Assembly: GCF_006716235.1 (NCBI RefSeq)
Contig: NZ_VFOR01000002.1
Location: 186,001-250,000 of the forward strand
Direction of reading: 5' to 3'
Length of the DNA: 64,000 nt
DNA from: Propioniferax innocua
Lineage (GTDB): Bacteria > Actinomycetota > Actinomycetes > Propionibacteriales > Propionibacteriaceae
Below are positions 54,930 through 64,000 of this stretch, piece by piece. A program made the position numbers and the translations under genes. The first letter of the stretch is position 1. Each line of letters begins with the position of its first letter. The notes beneath the pieces are model-generated. The model was not told where the DNA came from. It searched no databases and saw only the letters and a list, made by a program, of their open reading frames with translations.

Positions 54930-55301
54930 CTACTCCTGTTCCTCGATCTCCAGATCGATCTCGGGGCAATCTGCCCACAACCGCTCGAGCGCGTAGTACA
55001 CGCGCTCCTCCTCATGCTGGACGTGGATGACGATATCGAGGTAGTCCAAGAGCACCCAGCGGTTCTCCTTGTCCCCCTCGCGACGCGCCGGGGACAGGCC
55101 CAACTCATCACGCATCGATTCGGTGATGGCATCGACGATCGCACCCACCTGACGGTCGCTCGTGCCGGTGACCACGAGGAACACATCGGTGATCGCAAGC
55201 TGTTCGGAGACGTCGAACGCCACCAGGTCGCGGCCCTTCTTCTCGACAGCCGCTTCGGCGGCGAGCCGTGTCATCTGCAAGGCCTGATCGGCGGCGGTCA
55301 T
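54930..55301 (-). CDS. rsfS: Ribosomal silencing factor RsfS
   Basis: 123-aa Iojap-family protein that binds ribosomal protein uL14 and blocks subunit joining during starvation. [21 protein letters not shown] (shortened), [19 protein letters not shown], then [28 protein letters not shown] is the canonical sequence. ATG overlaps the nadD stop (ATGA). The nadD-rsfS pair is widely conserved. Confidence 0.96.
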   Translation of the reverse strand: MTAADQALQMTRLAAEAAVEKKGRDLVAFDVSEQLAITDVFLVVTGTSDRQVGAIVDAITESMRDELGLSPARREGDKENRWVLLDYLDIVIHVQHEEERVYYALERLWADCPEIDLEIEEQE

Positions 55302-56008
55302 GTGGTCCCTTCTGAGTCGGCGCTCTCGGATTCGGGGATCCGGGGTTCGGATGTGGTGCCGCTCGCCACGTCGACGCCGGACTTGTACAGCCCGGTCTTC
55401 TGGATGTACTGCACGATGCCATCGGGCACCAAGTACCAGGTGGGCATGTTGTCGCGGACGCGTTCGCGGCAGTCGGTCGAGGAGATCGCCAATGCAGGTA
55501 CCTCCATCAACGTGACCCGCTCAGGCGGCAGGTGCTCCACCGCGGGGGAATGAAGCTCCACCCCGGGGCGTGAGACGCCCACGAAGTGGGCGAGATCGAA
55601 GAGCTCGTCAGCACCCCGCCACGTGAGGATCTTGGCCAGGGCATCGGCTCCGGTGATGAAGAACATCTCAGTGGTGTCGCCATACAACTGCCGCAGATCC
55701 TTGAGCGTGTCCACGGTGTAGGTGTCACCCTCACGGTCGATATCGACACGTGAGACCGTGAAGCGCGGATTCGACGCAGTGGCGATCACCGTCATCAGGT
55801 AGCGGTGCTCGGCTGGTGAAACGCGGCGTCCCTTCTTCTGCCAAGGGACGCCGGTGGGCACGAAAACCACTTCATCGAGTTCGAAGCGTGCAGCCACCTC
55901 GCTGGCGGCCACCAAGTGCCCGTGGTGGATGGGGTCGAAGGTGCCACCCATCACACCGAGCCGATGTGTGGCGCCGGCGGGACGGGGCAGTCCGGTGGAT
56001 ACGGTCAT
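55298..56008 (-). CDS. nadD: Nicotinate-nucleotide adenylyltransferase
   Basis: 236-aa enzyme making nicotinate adenine dinucleotide in NAD synthesis. [19 protein letters not shown] carries the T/HxGH nucleotidyl-transfer motif, [14 protein letters not shown] and the C-terminal [20 protein letters not shown] are family hallmarks. A C-terminal tail of about 25 residues ([20 protein letters not shown]) is extra. It lies 18 nt after the small membrane gene. Confidence 0.96.
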   Translation of the reverse strand: MTVSTGLPRPAGATHRLGVMGGTFDPIHHGHLVAASEVAARFELDEVVFVPTGVPWQKKGRRVSPAEHRYLMTVIATASNPRFTVSRVDIDREGDTYTVDTLKDLRQLYGDTTEMFFITGADALAKILTWRGADELFDLAHFVGVSRPGVELHSPAVEHLPPERVTLMEVPALAISSTDCRERVRDNMPTWYLVPDGIVQYIQKTGLYKSGVDVASGTTSEPRIPESESADSEGTT

Positions 56009-56026
56009 GCGGCCGTGACGCCCGGG

Positions 56027-56206
56027 TCAGTTGCCCTCGGAGCCATCGCCCTCGCTGTGCGGGCGACCGTGGCCGACCCCGCGGACGGCGGTGAGCGCGA
56101 TGAGCAGCATGGCCAAAGCGATGAGTCCGATGAACGGTGCCGGGATCGGCGTCTCGTTCACGAGCTTGGACCCTTCACCGGCCAGGGGCAGAAGAACGTT
56201 GAGCAT
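56027..56206 (-). CDS. Small single-span membrane protein
   Basis: 59-aa open frame from ATG 56206: LNVLLPLAGEGSKLVNETPI, then a hydrophobic span (about 24-42, PFIGLIALAMLLIALTAV), then a basic, Gly/His-rich cytosolic end (RGVGHGRPHSEGDGSEGN). It fits tightly between proA (10 nt) and nadD (18 nt) in the same direction. Similar small membrane frames are seen between these genes in related actinobacteria, as far as I recall. Function unknown. Confidence 0.68.
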   Translation of the reverse strand: MLNVLLPLAGEGSKLVNETPIPAPFIGLIALAMLLIALTAVRGVGHGRPHSEGDGSEGN

Positions 56207-56216
56207 GTCGGGGATC

Positions 56217-57455
56217 CTATCGAATCTGTCCGGAACCGACGACGAGGTATTTCGTCGAGGTCATCTCGGCGAGCCCCATCGGGCCACGCGCATGGAGTTT
56301 CTGCGTCGAGATACCGATCTCGGCACCGAAACCGAACTCACCGCCATCGACGAAACGGCTCGATGCGTTGACCAGCACCGCTGCGGCGTCGACCTCCGCG
56401 CACCAGCGCTCGGAAGCGACCAGGTCGTGCGTCACGATCGTCTCGGAGTGGCCCGTGGAGTACTGACGCACGTGCTCGAGGGCGGAGTCGATGTCGTCCA
56501 CGACCTTGGCCGACAGGTCCAGGGACAACCACTCGGCGACGAAGTCGTCCTCGGTGGCGGCCACCGCGTCGGGGACGAGGGCGCGGGTGCGTTCATCGGC
56601 GTGCACGGTGACCCCCGCGGCGGCGAGTTCCGACGCGGCACGTGCCCAGAACTGCGCGGCGACATCGGCATGCACAAGCACGGTCTCGGCCGTGTTGCAC
56701 ACCGATGGACGGTCGGTCTTGGCGTTGAGCAGGATCGTCGTGGCCATGTCCAGGTCGGCGGCGCTGTCCACGTACAGGTGGCAGTTGCCGGTTCCGGTCT
56801 CGATCACCGGCACGGTGGAGTTCTCCACCACGGTCTGGATGAGTCCCGCTCCCCCACGCGGGATGAGGACATCCACCAGTCCTCGCGCGGTCATCAACTC
56901 ATGCGTCGCCTCACGAGGTCCTTCGACGAGCTGCACCGCGTCTGCGGGCAGCCCGGCTTTCTCGAGCCCCGCCCGCAGTGCGGTGATCGTCTGCCTGTTC
57001 GTGCGGAGCGCGGACGACGATCCCCGCAGCAGGCAGGCATTGCCCGACTTCAAGCAGATCCCTCCCGCGTCGGCGGTCACATTGGGGCGGGCCTCGTAGA
57101 TGATGCCGATGACGCCGAATGGCACCCGTATCTGACGCACGGCCACACCGTTCGGGTTGACCCATCCCCGCACGATCTGCCCGACCGGATCGGCGAGATC
57201 AGCCAGGGCGCGCAGCCCATCGGCCATACCCTGCAGTCGCGTCTCGGTGAGCGTCAGGCGATCGAGCAGTGATTCCGCAGTCCCCGCGTCGCGGGCCGCC
57301 GACACGTCCTGGGCGTTGGCCTCACCGATCGCAGCAGAAGCCGCCAGCAGCTCATCGGCCATCGCGTTCAGCGCCTCATTCTTCTGCGCGGTCGTCGCCG
57401 TGGCGAGCACCCGTGACGCCGCCTGGGCGCGGGTGCCGAGCGTCGTGATGTCCAT
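56217..57455 (-). CDS. proA: Gamma-glutamyl phosphate reductase
   Basis: 412-aa NADPH-dependent reductase, second step of proline synthesis. [40 protein letters not shown] (shortened), and the catalytic cysteine in [19 protein letters not shown] identify it. It starts 9 nt after the oppF stop, separated from proB by the whole five-gene peptide transporter. A weak AGGGTC site precedes the ATG, so expression may depend on oppF translation. Confidence 0.97.
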   Translation of the reverse strand: MDITTLGTRAQAASRVLATATTAQKNEALNAMADELLAASAAIGEANAQDVSAARDAGTAESLLDRLTLTETRLQGMADGLRALADLADPVGQIVRGWVNPNGVAVRQIRVPFGVIGIIYEARPNVTADAGGICLKSGNACLLRGSSSALRTNRQTITALRAGLEKAGLPADAVQLVEGPREATHELMTARGLVDVLIPRGGAGLIQTVVENSTVPVIETGTGNCHLYVDSAADLDMATTILLNAKTDRPSVCNTAETVLVHADVAAQFWARAASELAAAGVTVHADERTRALVPDAVAATEDDFVAEWLSLDLSAKVVDDIDSALEHVRQYSTGHSETIVTHDLVASERWCAEVDAAAVLVNASSRFVDGGEFGFGAEIGISTQKLHARGPMGLAEMTSTKYLVVGSGQIR

Positions 57456-57464
57456 GCGCAGACC

Positions 57465-58562
57465 CTAGCCGTTGCTCGCAGTTTGCGGCGCTTCCGCACC
57501 GTGGGCGAGACGCTCGTTCTCCACTTCACGGTCGTCGGCGATCTTCTGCGCGACCTCCTCGGCGAAATGGCAGGCGACGCGACGGCCGGGCTCGATCTCA
57601 CGCAGCTCGGGATCCTCCTGACTGCATTTCTCCCGTGCCCACGGACAGCGGGTGTGGAATCGGCATCCCGACGGTGGATCGGCTGGTGAGGGAAGGTCCC
57701 CCTCGAGCAGGATCCGCTCCCGCGAATCCTCCACCACCGGATCGGGCACCGGGATGGCCGACATCAACGCCACCGTGTACGGGTGGTACGGCTTCTCGTA
57801 CAGTTCATCACTGCCTGCCTCCTCCACCACCTGCCCCAGGTACATCACTGCGATGCGGTCGGAGATGTGTCGCACCACCGCGAGGTCATGGGCGATCACC
57901 ACATAGGTGACGCCCAGCTCCGCCTGCAGGTCCTCCAGGAGATTTATCACCTGTGCCTGCACCGAGACGTCGAGTGCAGAGACCGGCTCGTCGGCGATCA
58001 CCAGATCGGGGCTGCAGATCATCGCCCGCGCGATGCCGACGCGCTGCCGCTGTCCGCCGGAGAACTCATGGGGGTACTTGGCCATCGCCGATGCCGGGAG
58101 CCCCACCAACTCCAACATGTTCAGGGCCTTGCGCCGGTGATTCGCGGGGCTGTCCCGCCCGATCTTCTCCAGATCGGACTCCGCGAGACCGTGCACGGTC
58201 AACGGTTCGATGAGCAGCGATTCGATCGACTGTCGCGGATCCAGACTCGAAAGGGGGTCCTGGAACACCATCTGCATGCGGCGACGCAGCCGCCGCATCT
58301 TCTCCGCGGGCAGCGAGGTGATGTCCTGCCCGTTGAACTTCACCGTTCCACTGGTCGGTTCCTCCAGACGCAGGATCGCGCGGCCGAGCGTCGACTTGCC
58401 ACAACCCGACTCACCCACCACCCCGAGTGTCTGGCCGGTGGAGACGCCGAGGCTGATGCCGTCGACAGCCTTCACATGGCCGACGGTTCGGTCGAACACG
58501 ATTCCTTTTCGGATGGGGAAATGCACCTTGAGGCCGGTGACCTCCAAGAGGTTCTCGCTCAC
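57465..58562 (-). CDS. oppF: Oligopeptide ABC transporter ATP-binding protein OppF/DppF
   Basis: 365-aa ABC ATPase. Walker A is [10 protein letters not shown]-loop [14 protein letters not shown], signature [15 protein letters not shown], Walker [16 protein letters not shown]-loop IAHDLAVV. The C-terminal oligopeptide-type extension has a four-cysteine cluster region ([20 protein letters not shown]), which in DppD/F-type proteins can bind an Fe-S cluster. GTG at 58562 overlaps the oppD stop (GTGA). Pairs with OppD to power uptake. Confidence 0.94.
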   Translation of the reverse strand: MSENLLEVTGLKVHFPIRKGIVFDRTVGHVKAVDGISLGVSTGQTLGVVGESGCGKSTLGRAILRLEEPTSGTVKFNGQDITSLPAEKMRRLRRRMQMVFQDPLSSLDPRQSIESLLIEPLTVHGLAESDLEKIGRDSPANHRRKALNMLELVGLPASAMAKYPHEFSGGQRQRVGIARAMICSPDLVIADEPVSALDVSVQAQVINLLEDLQAELGVTYVVIAHDLAVVRHISDRIAVMYLGQVVEEAGSDELYEKPYHPYTVALMSAIPVPDPVVEDSRERILLEGDLPSPADPPSGCRFHTRCPWAREKCSQEDPELREIEPGRRVACHFAEEVAQKIADDREVENERLAHGAEAPQTASNG

Positions 58563-59686
58563 TCCGATTCCTCCTGTGCCATCTGGCCGGAAGCCATCAC
58601 CTGCGATGTCTGCGTACTGTTCTCGGCATCCGACGCCGGGTTCACGCACCTGGCCCGATGCTCGAATCCGACCTCTTCGAGGGGGATCGCGTCGGTCACG
58701 CAGGCATCGGTCACGTGCCTGCAGCGCGGCGCGAAGGCACAGGCCCTGCTCCAGGGAACGGTGTCTGCCGGGGTGCCGGGGATCGGCGTCAGCCTCTGGT
58801 CACGGCGCTGGTCGAGACGTGGGATCGAGTCGATCAGGCCATGGGTGTAGCGATGTCGTGGGCTGGCGAACAGGGCCTCCCGTGGCGCGTACTCCACGAT
58901 GCGTCCGGCGTACATGACGTTGACGTGATCGCACAATCCGGCGACGACACCGAGATCGTGCGTGATCATGATCATCGCGGTGCCCATGTCGCGCACCAGT
59001 TCGGTGAGCAGCTCCAGCACCTGCGCCTGGATGGTCACATCGAGGGCCGTGGTGGGTTCGTCACAGATCAGCAGACGCGGCTGACAGGCCAGGGCGATCG
59101 CGATCAGGGCACGCTGACGCATGCCACCCGAAAGCTGGTGCGGGTATTCGCCGAAACGCCGAGCAGGGTCGGGGATGCCACAGCGGCGCAGGAGATCGAT
59201 CGCCTCATCACGGGCGTCTTTGGCCGAGATCGTGCGGTGGGCATGCAGCACCTCGGTCATCTGCTTGCCGATGGTGACCACGGGGTTCAGCGAACTCATC
59301 GGATCCTGGAAGACCATGGCGAGATCGCCGCCCCGCAATCTGGTCAGCTCTTGTTTCGGCATCGTGAGCAGGTCGGTGCCGTCGAAACGCGCCTCTCCTT
59401 CGATCGTCACACCGCGGCGCGGCAGAAGGCCCATGACCGCCATCGAGGTCACCGACTTCCCGGAGCCGGACTCCCCCACGATGCCGACCACTTCACCGGG
59501 TCGCACGTCGAAATCGACCCCGTCGACAGCGGTGAACGACTCACCCTTGCGTTTGGAGAACGTCACCGACAGGTTCTTGACGTCGAGCAGCGGCTGAGGA
59601 TCCGCCACCGCCTTCTGCCCGGCGTCCTTCACAGCGATGTTCTTCTGGCCCGTGTCCGGGGTCTTGTCGGTCGTATCGGTCATCAT
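58559..59686 (-). CDS. oppD: Oligopeptide ABC transporter ATP-binding protein OppD/DppD
   Basis: 375-aa ABC ATPase. Walker A is [10 protein letters not shown]-loop [16 protein letters not shown], signature [16 protein letters not shown], Walker [16 protein letters not shown]-loop ITHDLGVV. The C-terminal extension contains [15 protein letters not shown], the conserved cysteine pattern of peptide transporters. An N-terminal hydrophilic extension of about 35 residues ([13 protein letters not shown]) is longer than usual. ATG overlaps the oppC stop (ATGA). Confidence 0.94.
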   Translation of the reverse strand: MMTDTTDKTPDTGQKNIAVKDAGQKAVADPQPLLDVKNLSVTFSKRKGESFTAVDGVDFDVRPGEVVGIVGESGSGKSVTSMAVMGLLPRRGVTIEGEARFDGTDLLTMPKQELTRLRGGDLAMVFQDPMSSLNPVVTIGKQMTEVLHAHRTISAKDARDEAIDLLRRCGIPDPARRFGEYPHQLSGGMRQRALIAIALACQPRLLICDEPTTALDVTIQAQVLELLTELVRDMGTAMIMITHDLGVVAGLCDHVNVMYAGRIVEYAPREALFASPRHRYTHGLIDSIPRLDQRRDQRLTPIPGTPADTVPWSRACAFAPRCRHVTDACVTDAIPLEEVGFEHRARCVNPASDAENSTQTSQVMASGQMAQEESE

Positions 59687-60627
59687 CGCCTCCGCGACTT
59701 CGGGTCGAGGGCTTCACGCAACGATTCACCCAACAAGGTGAATCCCAGGGCGGTCACCGCGATACAGATGCCCGGCAGCAGCGTCAGGTGTGGGGCAGAT
59801 GCCAAGCGTTCCTGCCCCTTCACAAGCATGCGGCCCCATTCGGCAACCGTCGGATCCGGCGCTCCAAGACCCAGATAGGACAGGGCGGCAACCTCGATGA
59901 TGGCGGTGGCCAGCGTCAGGGTGGCCTGAACGATCACCGGACTGATCGAGTTGGGCAGCACGTGGCTCATGACGATGGTGCGGCGACGGAGCCCTAGGGA
60001 GAACGATGCAAGCACGTAGTCCTGATTGCGCTGCTTCAGCATCGAGCCCCGCAGCAGGCGCGCGAAGATGGGCACCTGCGCAGCAGCGATGGCGATCATG
60101 AGTGCCTCGGGTCGGCGTCCCACGATTGCGGCGACGCTGACCGCAAGCAGCAGCGCCGGGATCGAAAGCAGGATGTCGACGATGCGCATCATCAGCGTGT
60201 CCACCCATCCACCGAAGGCACCGGCCACCCCGCCGAGCACCAACCCGCCGCTGAGGCCGATGAGAGTCGAGACCACACCGATGATGAGCGATTGGCGTGC
60301 CCCGTACAGAAGCTGGGTCAACAGGTCCGATCCGAACGGATCGAGACCCAGCGGGTGATCGGCGCTGGCGGGCGGCAGAGAGGAGGGCGTGACCTCACCG
60401 GCCCACTCCACCGAGGACGGTTGGTGGGGTGCGAGCAGAGGCGCGGCCAATGCCACGCTGATGAACAGCAGCACGATGATGCCACCGATGATCGCTGCCG
60501 GGTCACGTTGCAGCCGACGCCAGGCGCCGGCCCACAGGCTGATGCCCTTCTCGTCGACGTTCTGCTCCCCCATGACAGCGGCGAGACTGGCCGGGCGTTC
60601 AGGAAGCTCATGGGTCGTACTGCTCAT
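59683..60627 (-). CDS. oppC: Oligopeptide ABC transporter permease OppC/DppC
   Basis: 314-aa inner-membrane permease with about six spans: an N-terminal span (45-70), then HPLGLDPFGSDLLTQLLYGARQSL, the OppC-type start of the permease domain, and the EAA-type loop with YVLASFSLGLRRRTIVMSHVLPNS. The sequence LGLGAPDPTVAEWGRML near the end is typical of DppC. It overlaps oppB (ATGA) and oppD. Forms the heterodimeric channel with OppB. Confidence 0.94.
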   Translation of the reverse strand: MSSTTHELPERPASLAAVMGEQNVDEKGISLWAGAWRRLQRDPAAIIGGIIVLLFISVALAAPLLAPHQPSSVEWAGEVTPSSLPPASADHPLGLDPFGSDLLTQLLYGARQSLIIGVVSTLIGLSGGLVLGGVAGAFGGWVDTLMMRIVDILLSIPALLLAVSVAAIVGRRPEALMIAIAAAQVPIFARLLRGSMLKQRNQDYVLASFSLGLRRRTIVMSHVLPNSISPVIVQATLTLATAIIEVAALSYLGLGAPDPTVAEWGRMLVKGQERLASAPHLTLLPGICIAVTALGFTLLGESLREALDPKSRRR

Positions 60628-61646
60628 CGCACACGCATCCTCGGGTCGATGACGCCGTACAGGAGGTCGACCACGAGGTTGACCACGGCGTAGATCAGCG
60701 CGATCAGCAGGATGAAGCCCTGCAGCACCGCGTAGTCCAGGGTGTTGATGGCCTGGAACAGATAGGAACCGATGCCGTTGAACGCGAACACCGTTTCGGT
60801 GAGCACCGCACCGGCCAGGAGCTGCCCGGTGAGAATACCGATCGTGGTGAGAACCGGCATCATGGCGTTCTTCATCACGTGACGCCAGGTGATGATGATC
60901 TGCTTCAGCCCCTTGGCGGTGGCTGTGCGGATGTAGTCCTCACCCAACACCTCCAACACCGACGCCCGTGTCATGCGGGTGATGGCTGCCAATGGGATCG
61001 AGCCCAGCGCGAGAGCTGGCAGGATGAGGTGCTTGATGGCGTTCCATGATGCGTCCAGCTCACCGGTCAGCAGACCATCCAGGACGAAGAATCCCGTCAC
61101 ATGAGTGGCGTCGATCCGTACTTCCTGCCGCCCCGACGTGGGCAGCACCGCGAGGAAGTCGAGCCCGGGCACACCCACCGCGAAGACCAGCTTGAGAAGA
61201 TAGGCCAGCACGAAGACCGGGACCACAACCCCCATCAGCGAGGTGCCCACGGCGAACACATCGAGAAAACCCCCGGCGCGCTTCGCCGCGATGTAACCGA
61301 GCGGGATGCCCACGATGATCGCGAACAGCAGGGCCATGACCGCCAACTCGATCGTGGCGGGGAACCGGTCCAGGAAGGTCGCCAGGACCGGTTCCCCCGT
61401 TCGCGGTGATGTACCGAAGTCACCGACGGCCATCTTGCGGATGTACGTCAGGTACTGCACGTGGAGGGGCTGATCGAATCCGTACTGGGCATTGACTCGG
61501 GCGATGGCATCGGGGGTCGCCTTGTCTCCGAGCAGCGCGCGCGCCGGGTCTCCCGGCAGCGCGCGCACCCATGCAAACAGCAACACGCTCAGCCCGAACA
61601 GCACCGGCACCATCAGCAGGAGTCGCCGGATGACGAAGCGGAACAT
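60624..61646 (-). CDS. oppB: Oligopeptide ABC transporter permease OppB/DppB
   Basis: 340-aa permease with about six spans. The N-terminus FRFVIRRLLLMVPVLFGLSV, the periplasmic VRALPGDPARALLG and YGFDQPLHVQYLTYI are diagnostic of DppB/OppB. The EAA loop shows YIRTATAKGLKQIIITWRHVMKNA (shortened). The C-terminus ends in DLLYGVIDPRMRVR. It lies 15 nt after oppA and overlaps oppC by 4 nt. Confidence 0.94.
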   Translation of the reverse strand: MFRFVIRRLLLMVPVLFGLSVLLFAWVRALPGDPARALLGDKATPDAIARVNAQYGFDQPLHVQYLTYIRKMAVGDFGTSPRTGEPVLATFLDRFPATIELAVMALLFAIIVGIPLGYIAAKRAGGFLDVFAVGTSLMGVVVPVFVLAYLLKLVFAVGVPGLDFLAVLPTSGRQEVRIDATHVTGFFVLDGLLTGELDASWNAIKHLILPALALGSIPLAAITRMTRASVLEVLGEDYIRTATAKGLKQIIITWRHVMKNAMMPVLTTIGILTGQLLAGAVLTETVFAFNGIGSYLFQAINTLDYAVLQGFILLIALIYAVVNLVVDLLYGVIDPRMRVR

Positions 61647-61661
61647 CAGTGGCTACCGCCC

Positions 61662-63323
61662 TCAGCGCGAGACCGAGATGGTGTTCCACACCTCATCGTT
61701 GATGGGGCTCGGAGTGAACCCCTCAACTCCCGGTGCGAACGCCAGCGAGGAAGCGGGATGGGCCACCGGGATACCCGGTGCGTACTCGGCGATCTGGCGG
61801 TTGATCTCCTCGTACTTGCTGGCCTGCTCCTCCTTGTCGCCGATTCCACGCGCGGCGGCGAGCTCCTCGAACAGCTCCGGGTTGTCGAAGCCCCATTCGT
61901 GCGTCTTCTTTCCGAAGAAGACGCCGACGAAGTTGTCGGTGTCGTTGTAGTCGCCCGACCATCCGAGCATGTGGATGTCCCGCTTGTCGACGCCATCGGA
62001 GCCCTGTGCCATGTCGAGGTAGTCGGGGCTCCACTTCGCGGTGACCGGCTCCACCGTGATACCGACGGCTTCGAGCTGGGCCTTGATCGCGACGTAGGTG
62101 TCCTCGGGCGTCGGCATGTACGGACGCGAGACGCCGGTCGGGTAGGCGAAACGCAGCGTCAGGTTCTCCTGCCCGGCCTCTTTGAGAAGCTGCTTGGCCT
62201 TTTCCGGGTCGTACTCATACTCCTCCACGTCATCTGCGTAGCCGTCGACGCTGGAGGGCATGAACTGCGTGGCCTTCTCGGTGCCCTCGGGCAGGGACTG
62301 CGAGATCACCGCGTCCTTGTCGATGGCGTGATTGAGTGCCTTGCGCACACGCTCGTCCTGCAACGCCTTGTTCTTCTGGTTGAAAGCGAGGTACAGGATC
62401 GTGTACGGCGGACGCTCCATCACCTGCATGCCCTCGTCCTTGAGCGGCTGTACATCTGCCGGAGCCACCAGATCGTAACCGTCGATGTTGCCGGCCTGAA
62501 GCTCCTGGGTGCGGGCGTTCGGATCCTCGATGACCCGGATGATGGCCTGGGACACCTTGGCCTTGTCGCCCCAGTACTCCTCATTGCGGTCGAGGGTGAT
62601 CTGCTGACCGCGCTCCCAGGAGTTGAACTTGAACGGACCGGTGCCGGTGGGGTGTTCCGTGGCGTACTTCGAGAAACGGGGGTCGTCCTCGGTCCCCTGC
62701 GTGTCATCGGCGTTGAACTCCTCCATGGCCGTGGGGCTCTGCATCGCGAAGGCCGGGAGCACCATGGCGTCGACGAAACCGGCGAACGGCTTGTTGAGCC
62801 TGATGGTCACCTCGGTGGGCGACGCGGCGTCACAGCTGTCATAGATGCCGGGCTTTCCGCCGTTCTCGGGGTTTTTGTACCCCTGGAAGAGCTTGCCGTA
62901 GTAGTACGTGATGTTCTCGTTCTGGTTGAGTCCCTTCCAGTTGGCCCACCGCTCGAAATTCGCGCACACGGCGTCGGAGTTGAAGTCGGTTCCGTCATGG
63001 AACTTCACGCCCTCACGCAGGGTGAAGGTGAACTCCTTGCCGTCCTCGGAGGCCTCCCACTCGGTGGCCAGACGTGGCGTCAGCTCCAGGGTGCCGGGTT
63101 CGACGCCCACGAGCCCCTCGAAGACCTGATGTGCGATACGGAAGCTCTCGCCATCGCTGGCCATCGCCGGATCGAGCATCACCGGGTCACTGGAGGCGGC
63201 GAACACGAACGTGTCGTCCCCCGCACCCCCGTCGGGATCTCGTTCACTTTGCACGCATCCGGTCAATCCCAGACTCAACACGGCAGCAGCAGCGGCCATC
63301 TTTGCCCACACTGGCTTGGACAT
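61662..63323 (-). CDS. oppA: Peptide-binding lipoprotein of the Opp transporter
   Basis: 553-aa solute-binding protein of the SBP_bac_5 family. The signal peptide ends in the lipobox LGLTGC (lipidated C23), so it is anchored on the outer face of the membrane. Domain landmarks are RIAHQVFEGLVGVEPGTLEL, FTLREGVKFHDGTDFNSDAV (each shortened), TGPFKFNSWERG and ARTQELQAGNIDGYDL. It captures di- or oligopeptides, or possibly another hydrophilic ligand, and delivers them to OppBC. First gene of the transporter, with its own predicted promoter upstream. Confidence 0.94.
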   Translation of the reverse strand: MSKPVWAKMAAAAAVLSLGLTGCVQSERDPDGGAGDDTFVFAASSDPVMLDPAMASDGESFRIAHQVFEGLVGVEPGTLELTPRLATEWEASEDGKEFTFTLREGVKFHDGTDFNSDAVCANFERWANWKGLNQNENITYYYGKLFQGYKNPENGGKPGIYDSCDAASPTEVTIRLNKPFAGFVDAMVLPAFAMQSPTAMEEFNADDTQGTEDDPRFSKYATEHPTGTGPFKFNSWERGQQITLDRNEEYWGDKAKVSQAIIRVIEDPNARTQELQAGNIDGYDLVAPADVQPLKDEGMQVMERPPYTILYLAFNQKNKALQDERVRKALNHAIDKDAVISQSLPEGTEKATQFMPSSVDGYADDVEEYEYDPEKAKQLLKEAGQENLTLRFAYPTGVSRPYMPTPEDTYVAIKAQLEAVGITVEPVTAKWSPDYLDMAQGSDGVDKRDIHMLGWSGDYNDTDNFVGVFFGKKTHEWGFDNPELFEELAAARGIGDKEEQASKYEEINRQIAEYAPGIPVAHPASSLAFAPGVEGFTPSPINDEVWNTISVSR

Positions 63324-63383
63324 CTCTATCCCTTCGTTCTCATCGCATTCACGCCTCGTTGCATGAATTGATGCGAGACCCGG

Positions 63384-63411
63384 ACCATACCGGAACCTCT
63401 GCGGATGCGAA
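63384..63411 (-). promoter_or_regulatory. Putative promoter of the opp-proA-nadD run
   Basis: On the minus strand TTCGCA (63411-63406) and TATGGT (63389-63384) are 16 nt apart, in the 123-nt gap between proB and oppA. A weak CCTGAA/TTCAGG hairpin after the proB stop (about 63416-63435) precedes it. Motif match only. Confidence 0.4.
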
Positions 63412-63446
63412 CAGGCCTGAACGAAGGAATTCAGGTCACGAACAGA

Positions 63447-64000
63447 TCACGGTACGCGTCGCCCCTGGGGCAGGACGACCAGCACGTCGCGATGCACGGC
63501 CTCCCCGGGGGCGTCCTCCCCGAGTTCGGCGACCACCCCTGCCGAATCCCTGCGCAGAACACGACGAAGATCGGCGGAGTCGAACGACACCAACCCGCGA
63601 GCCACGACGACGCCGTCCTCATCCCGCAACTCCACCGGGTCTCCGGCCTCGAACTCACCGTTCACCGCTGTGATGCCCACCGGGAGCAACGACGCGGTTC
63701 CGTCCACCACCGCGGCGACCGCGCCGGCGTCCAGGTCGAGACTGCCGCGGATCTCAGATGCATGCGCCAACCAGCGTCGACGGCTTCCCTGTCTGCGCCC
63801 GATGGGGTCGAACCGCGTGCCGACGGATTCCCCGGCCAGGACGGCCTCCACATTGGTGGCGCTGGTGACGAGTGTGGGGATTCCCATGGAGGTGGCGATG
63901 GTCGCGGCCTCGACCTTGGATTTCATCCCGCCGGTCCCCACTTTCGAACCGGTGCGTGATGTGTCGACGCTCAGCAGTTCATCCCGGTGGTGCACCACCG
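63447..64000 (-). CDS. proB: Glutamate 5-kinase, C-terminal part (5' end outside window)
   Basis: About 184 codons of the C-terminal region are present, continuing past position 64000. SKVGTGGMKSKVEAATIA and GIPTLVTSA belong to the amino-acid kinase domain. FDPIGRRQGSRRRWLAHASE begins the PUA domain, with LPVGITAVNGEFEAGDPVEL and ARGLVSFDSADLRRVL. The enzyme phosphorylates glutamate for ProA. In this genome proA is not the next gene: the opp transporter lies between. The last residues (LVVLPQGRRVP) are an ordinary tail. Confidence 0.95.
   Translation of the reverse strand, partial: VVHHRDELLSVDTSRTGSKVGTGGMKSKVEAATIATSMGIPTLVTSATNVEAVLAGESVGTRFDPIGRRQGSRRRWLAHASEIRGSLDLDAGAVAAVVDGTASLLPVGITAVNGEFEAGDPVELRDEDGVVVARGLVSFDSADLRRVLRRDSAGVVAELGEDAPGEAVHRDVLVVLPQGRRVP

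Noticed and set aside
57465-63323. Mobile element carrying the opp genes
   Set aside because: No transposase, integrase, flanking direct repeats or tRNA end was seen at the borders, and base composition looks like the surroundings; insertion by a mobile element is not supported.
61461-63371. 636-codon plus-strand frame opposite oppA
   Set aside because: Antisense shadow of a clear lipoprotein gene; no ribosome-binding site or similarity.

Overview
This window is a high-GC actinobacterial chromosome segment. The evidence is the Wag31/SepF/YggT group next to ftsZ, heavy use of GTG starts, and a division and cell-wall (dcw) cluster in actinobacterial order. The gene set (LGFP-repeat secreted proteins, a DUF3040 protein, a SAV_6107-type HEPN protein, MurE with the meso-DAP-type DNPR motif) fits Micrococcales, perhaps Dermatophilaceae. 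That family placement is a guess. Only the two edge genes, pyk on the left and proB on the right, are cut by the window.

Layout. (1) 1-3.1 kb: pyruvate kinase, an RluA-family pseudouridine synthase, lspA and a DksA/TraR-like zinc-finger gene, all on the minus strand. (2) 3.2-22.2 kb: one long minus-strand dcw cluster, transcribed mraZ-rsmH-ftsL-ftsI-murE-murF-mraY-murD-ftsW-murG-murC-ftsQ-ftsZ-pgeF-sepF-yggT-wag31. Most joints overlap by 1-14 nt. Four GTGGRG boxes at exact 10-nt spacing upstream of mraZ look like the MraZ autoregulatory operator. (3) 22.5-27.1 kb: a divergent moxR-DUF58-transglutaminase operon ending in a strong terminator. (4) 27.3-37.3 kb: DUF3040, methyltransferase and HEPN genes, a 1509-aa Lhr helicase apparently translated from a leaderless mRNA, the PutP proline symporter and a CYTH-CHAD polyphosphate-type protein. 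(5) 37.5-41.5 kb: a surface locus with an LGFP/M15-peptidase protein, a lipoprotein and a cysteine-paired LGFP protein, then tRNA-Lys(TTT). (6) 41.5-52.3 kb: accessory and metabolic genes: a divergent pair of membrane proteins, one carrying a domain that resembles the GroEL apical domain; leuS; a PfkB kinase; DUF4192; MFS; a glycosylase-annotated family; an HExxH protein; a SmtB-type zinc repressor; tiny membrane proteins; a PaaX-like regulator; tRNA-Ala(GGC). (7) 52.5-64 kb: a minus-strand run proB - oppABCDF - proA - small membrane protein - nadD - rsfS - phosphoglycerate-mutase-like - ogt - alkB - tag.

How the genes work together. The dcw block makes lipid II precursors (MurC-F, MraY, MurG), polymerises and cross-links them (FtsW, FtsI) and builds the divisome and pole (FtsZ, FtsQ, FtsL, SepF, Wag31). 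In the last block, proline synthesis and NAD synthesis are joined to an oligopeptide importer that sits between proB and proA, and to three direct or base-excision alkylation-repair enzymes in overlapping frames.

Most interesting for follow-up: the membrane-anchored GroEL-apical-like protein at 42391-43041 with a 15-bp perfect inverted repeat in its divergent promoter region; the proB/opp/proA arrangement; a Tag glycosylase lacking three of its four zinc ligands; and several perfect repeats (26-bp hairpin at the end of tag, 27-nt duplication in ogt, 24-nt repeats in lspA, 21-nt repeats before lhr).
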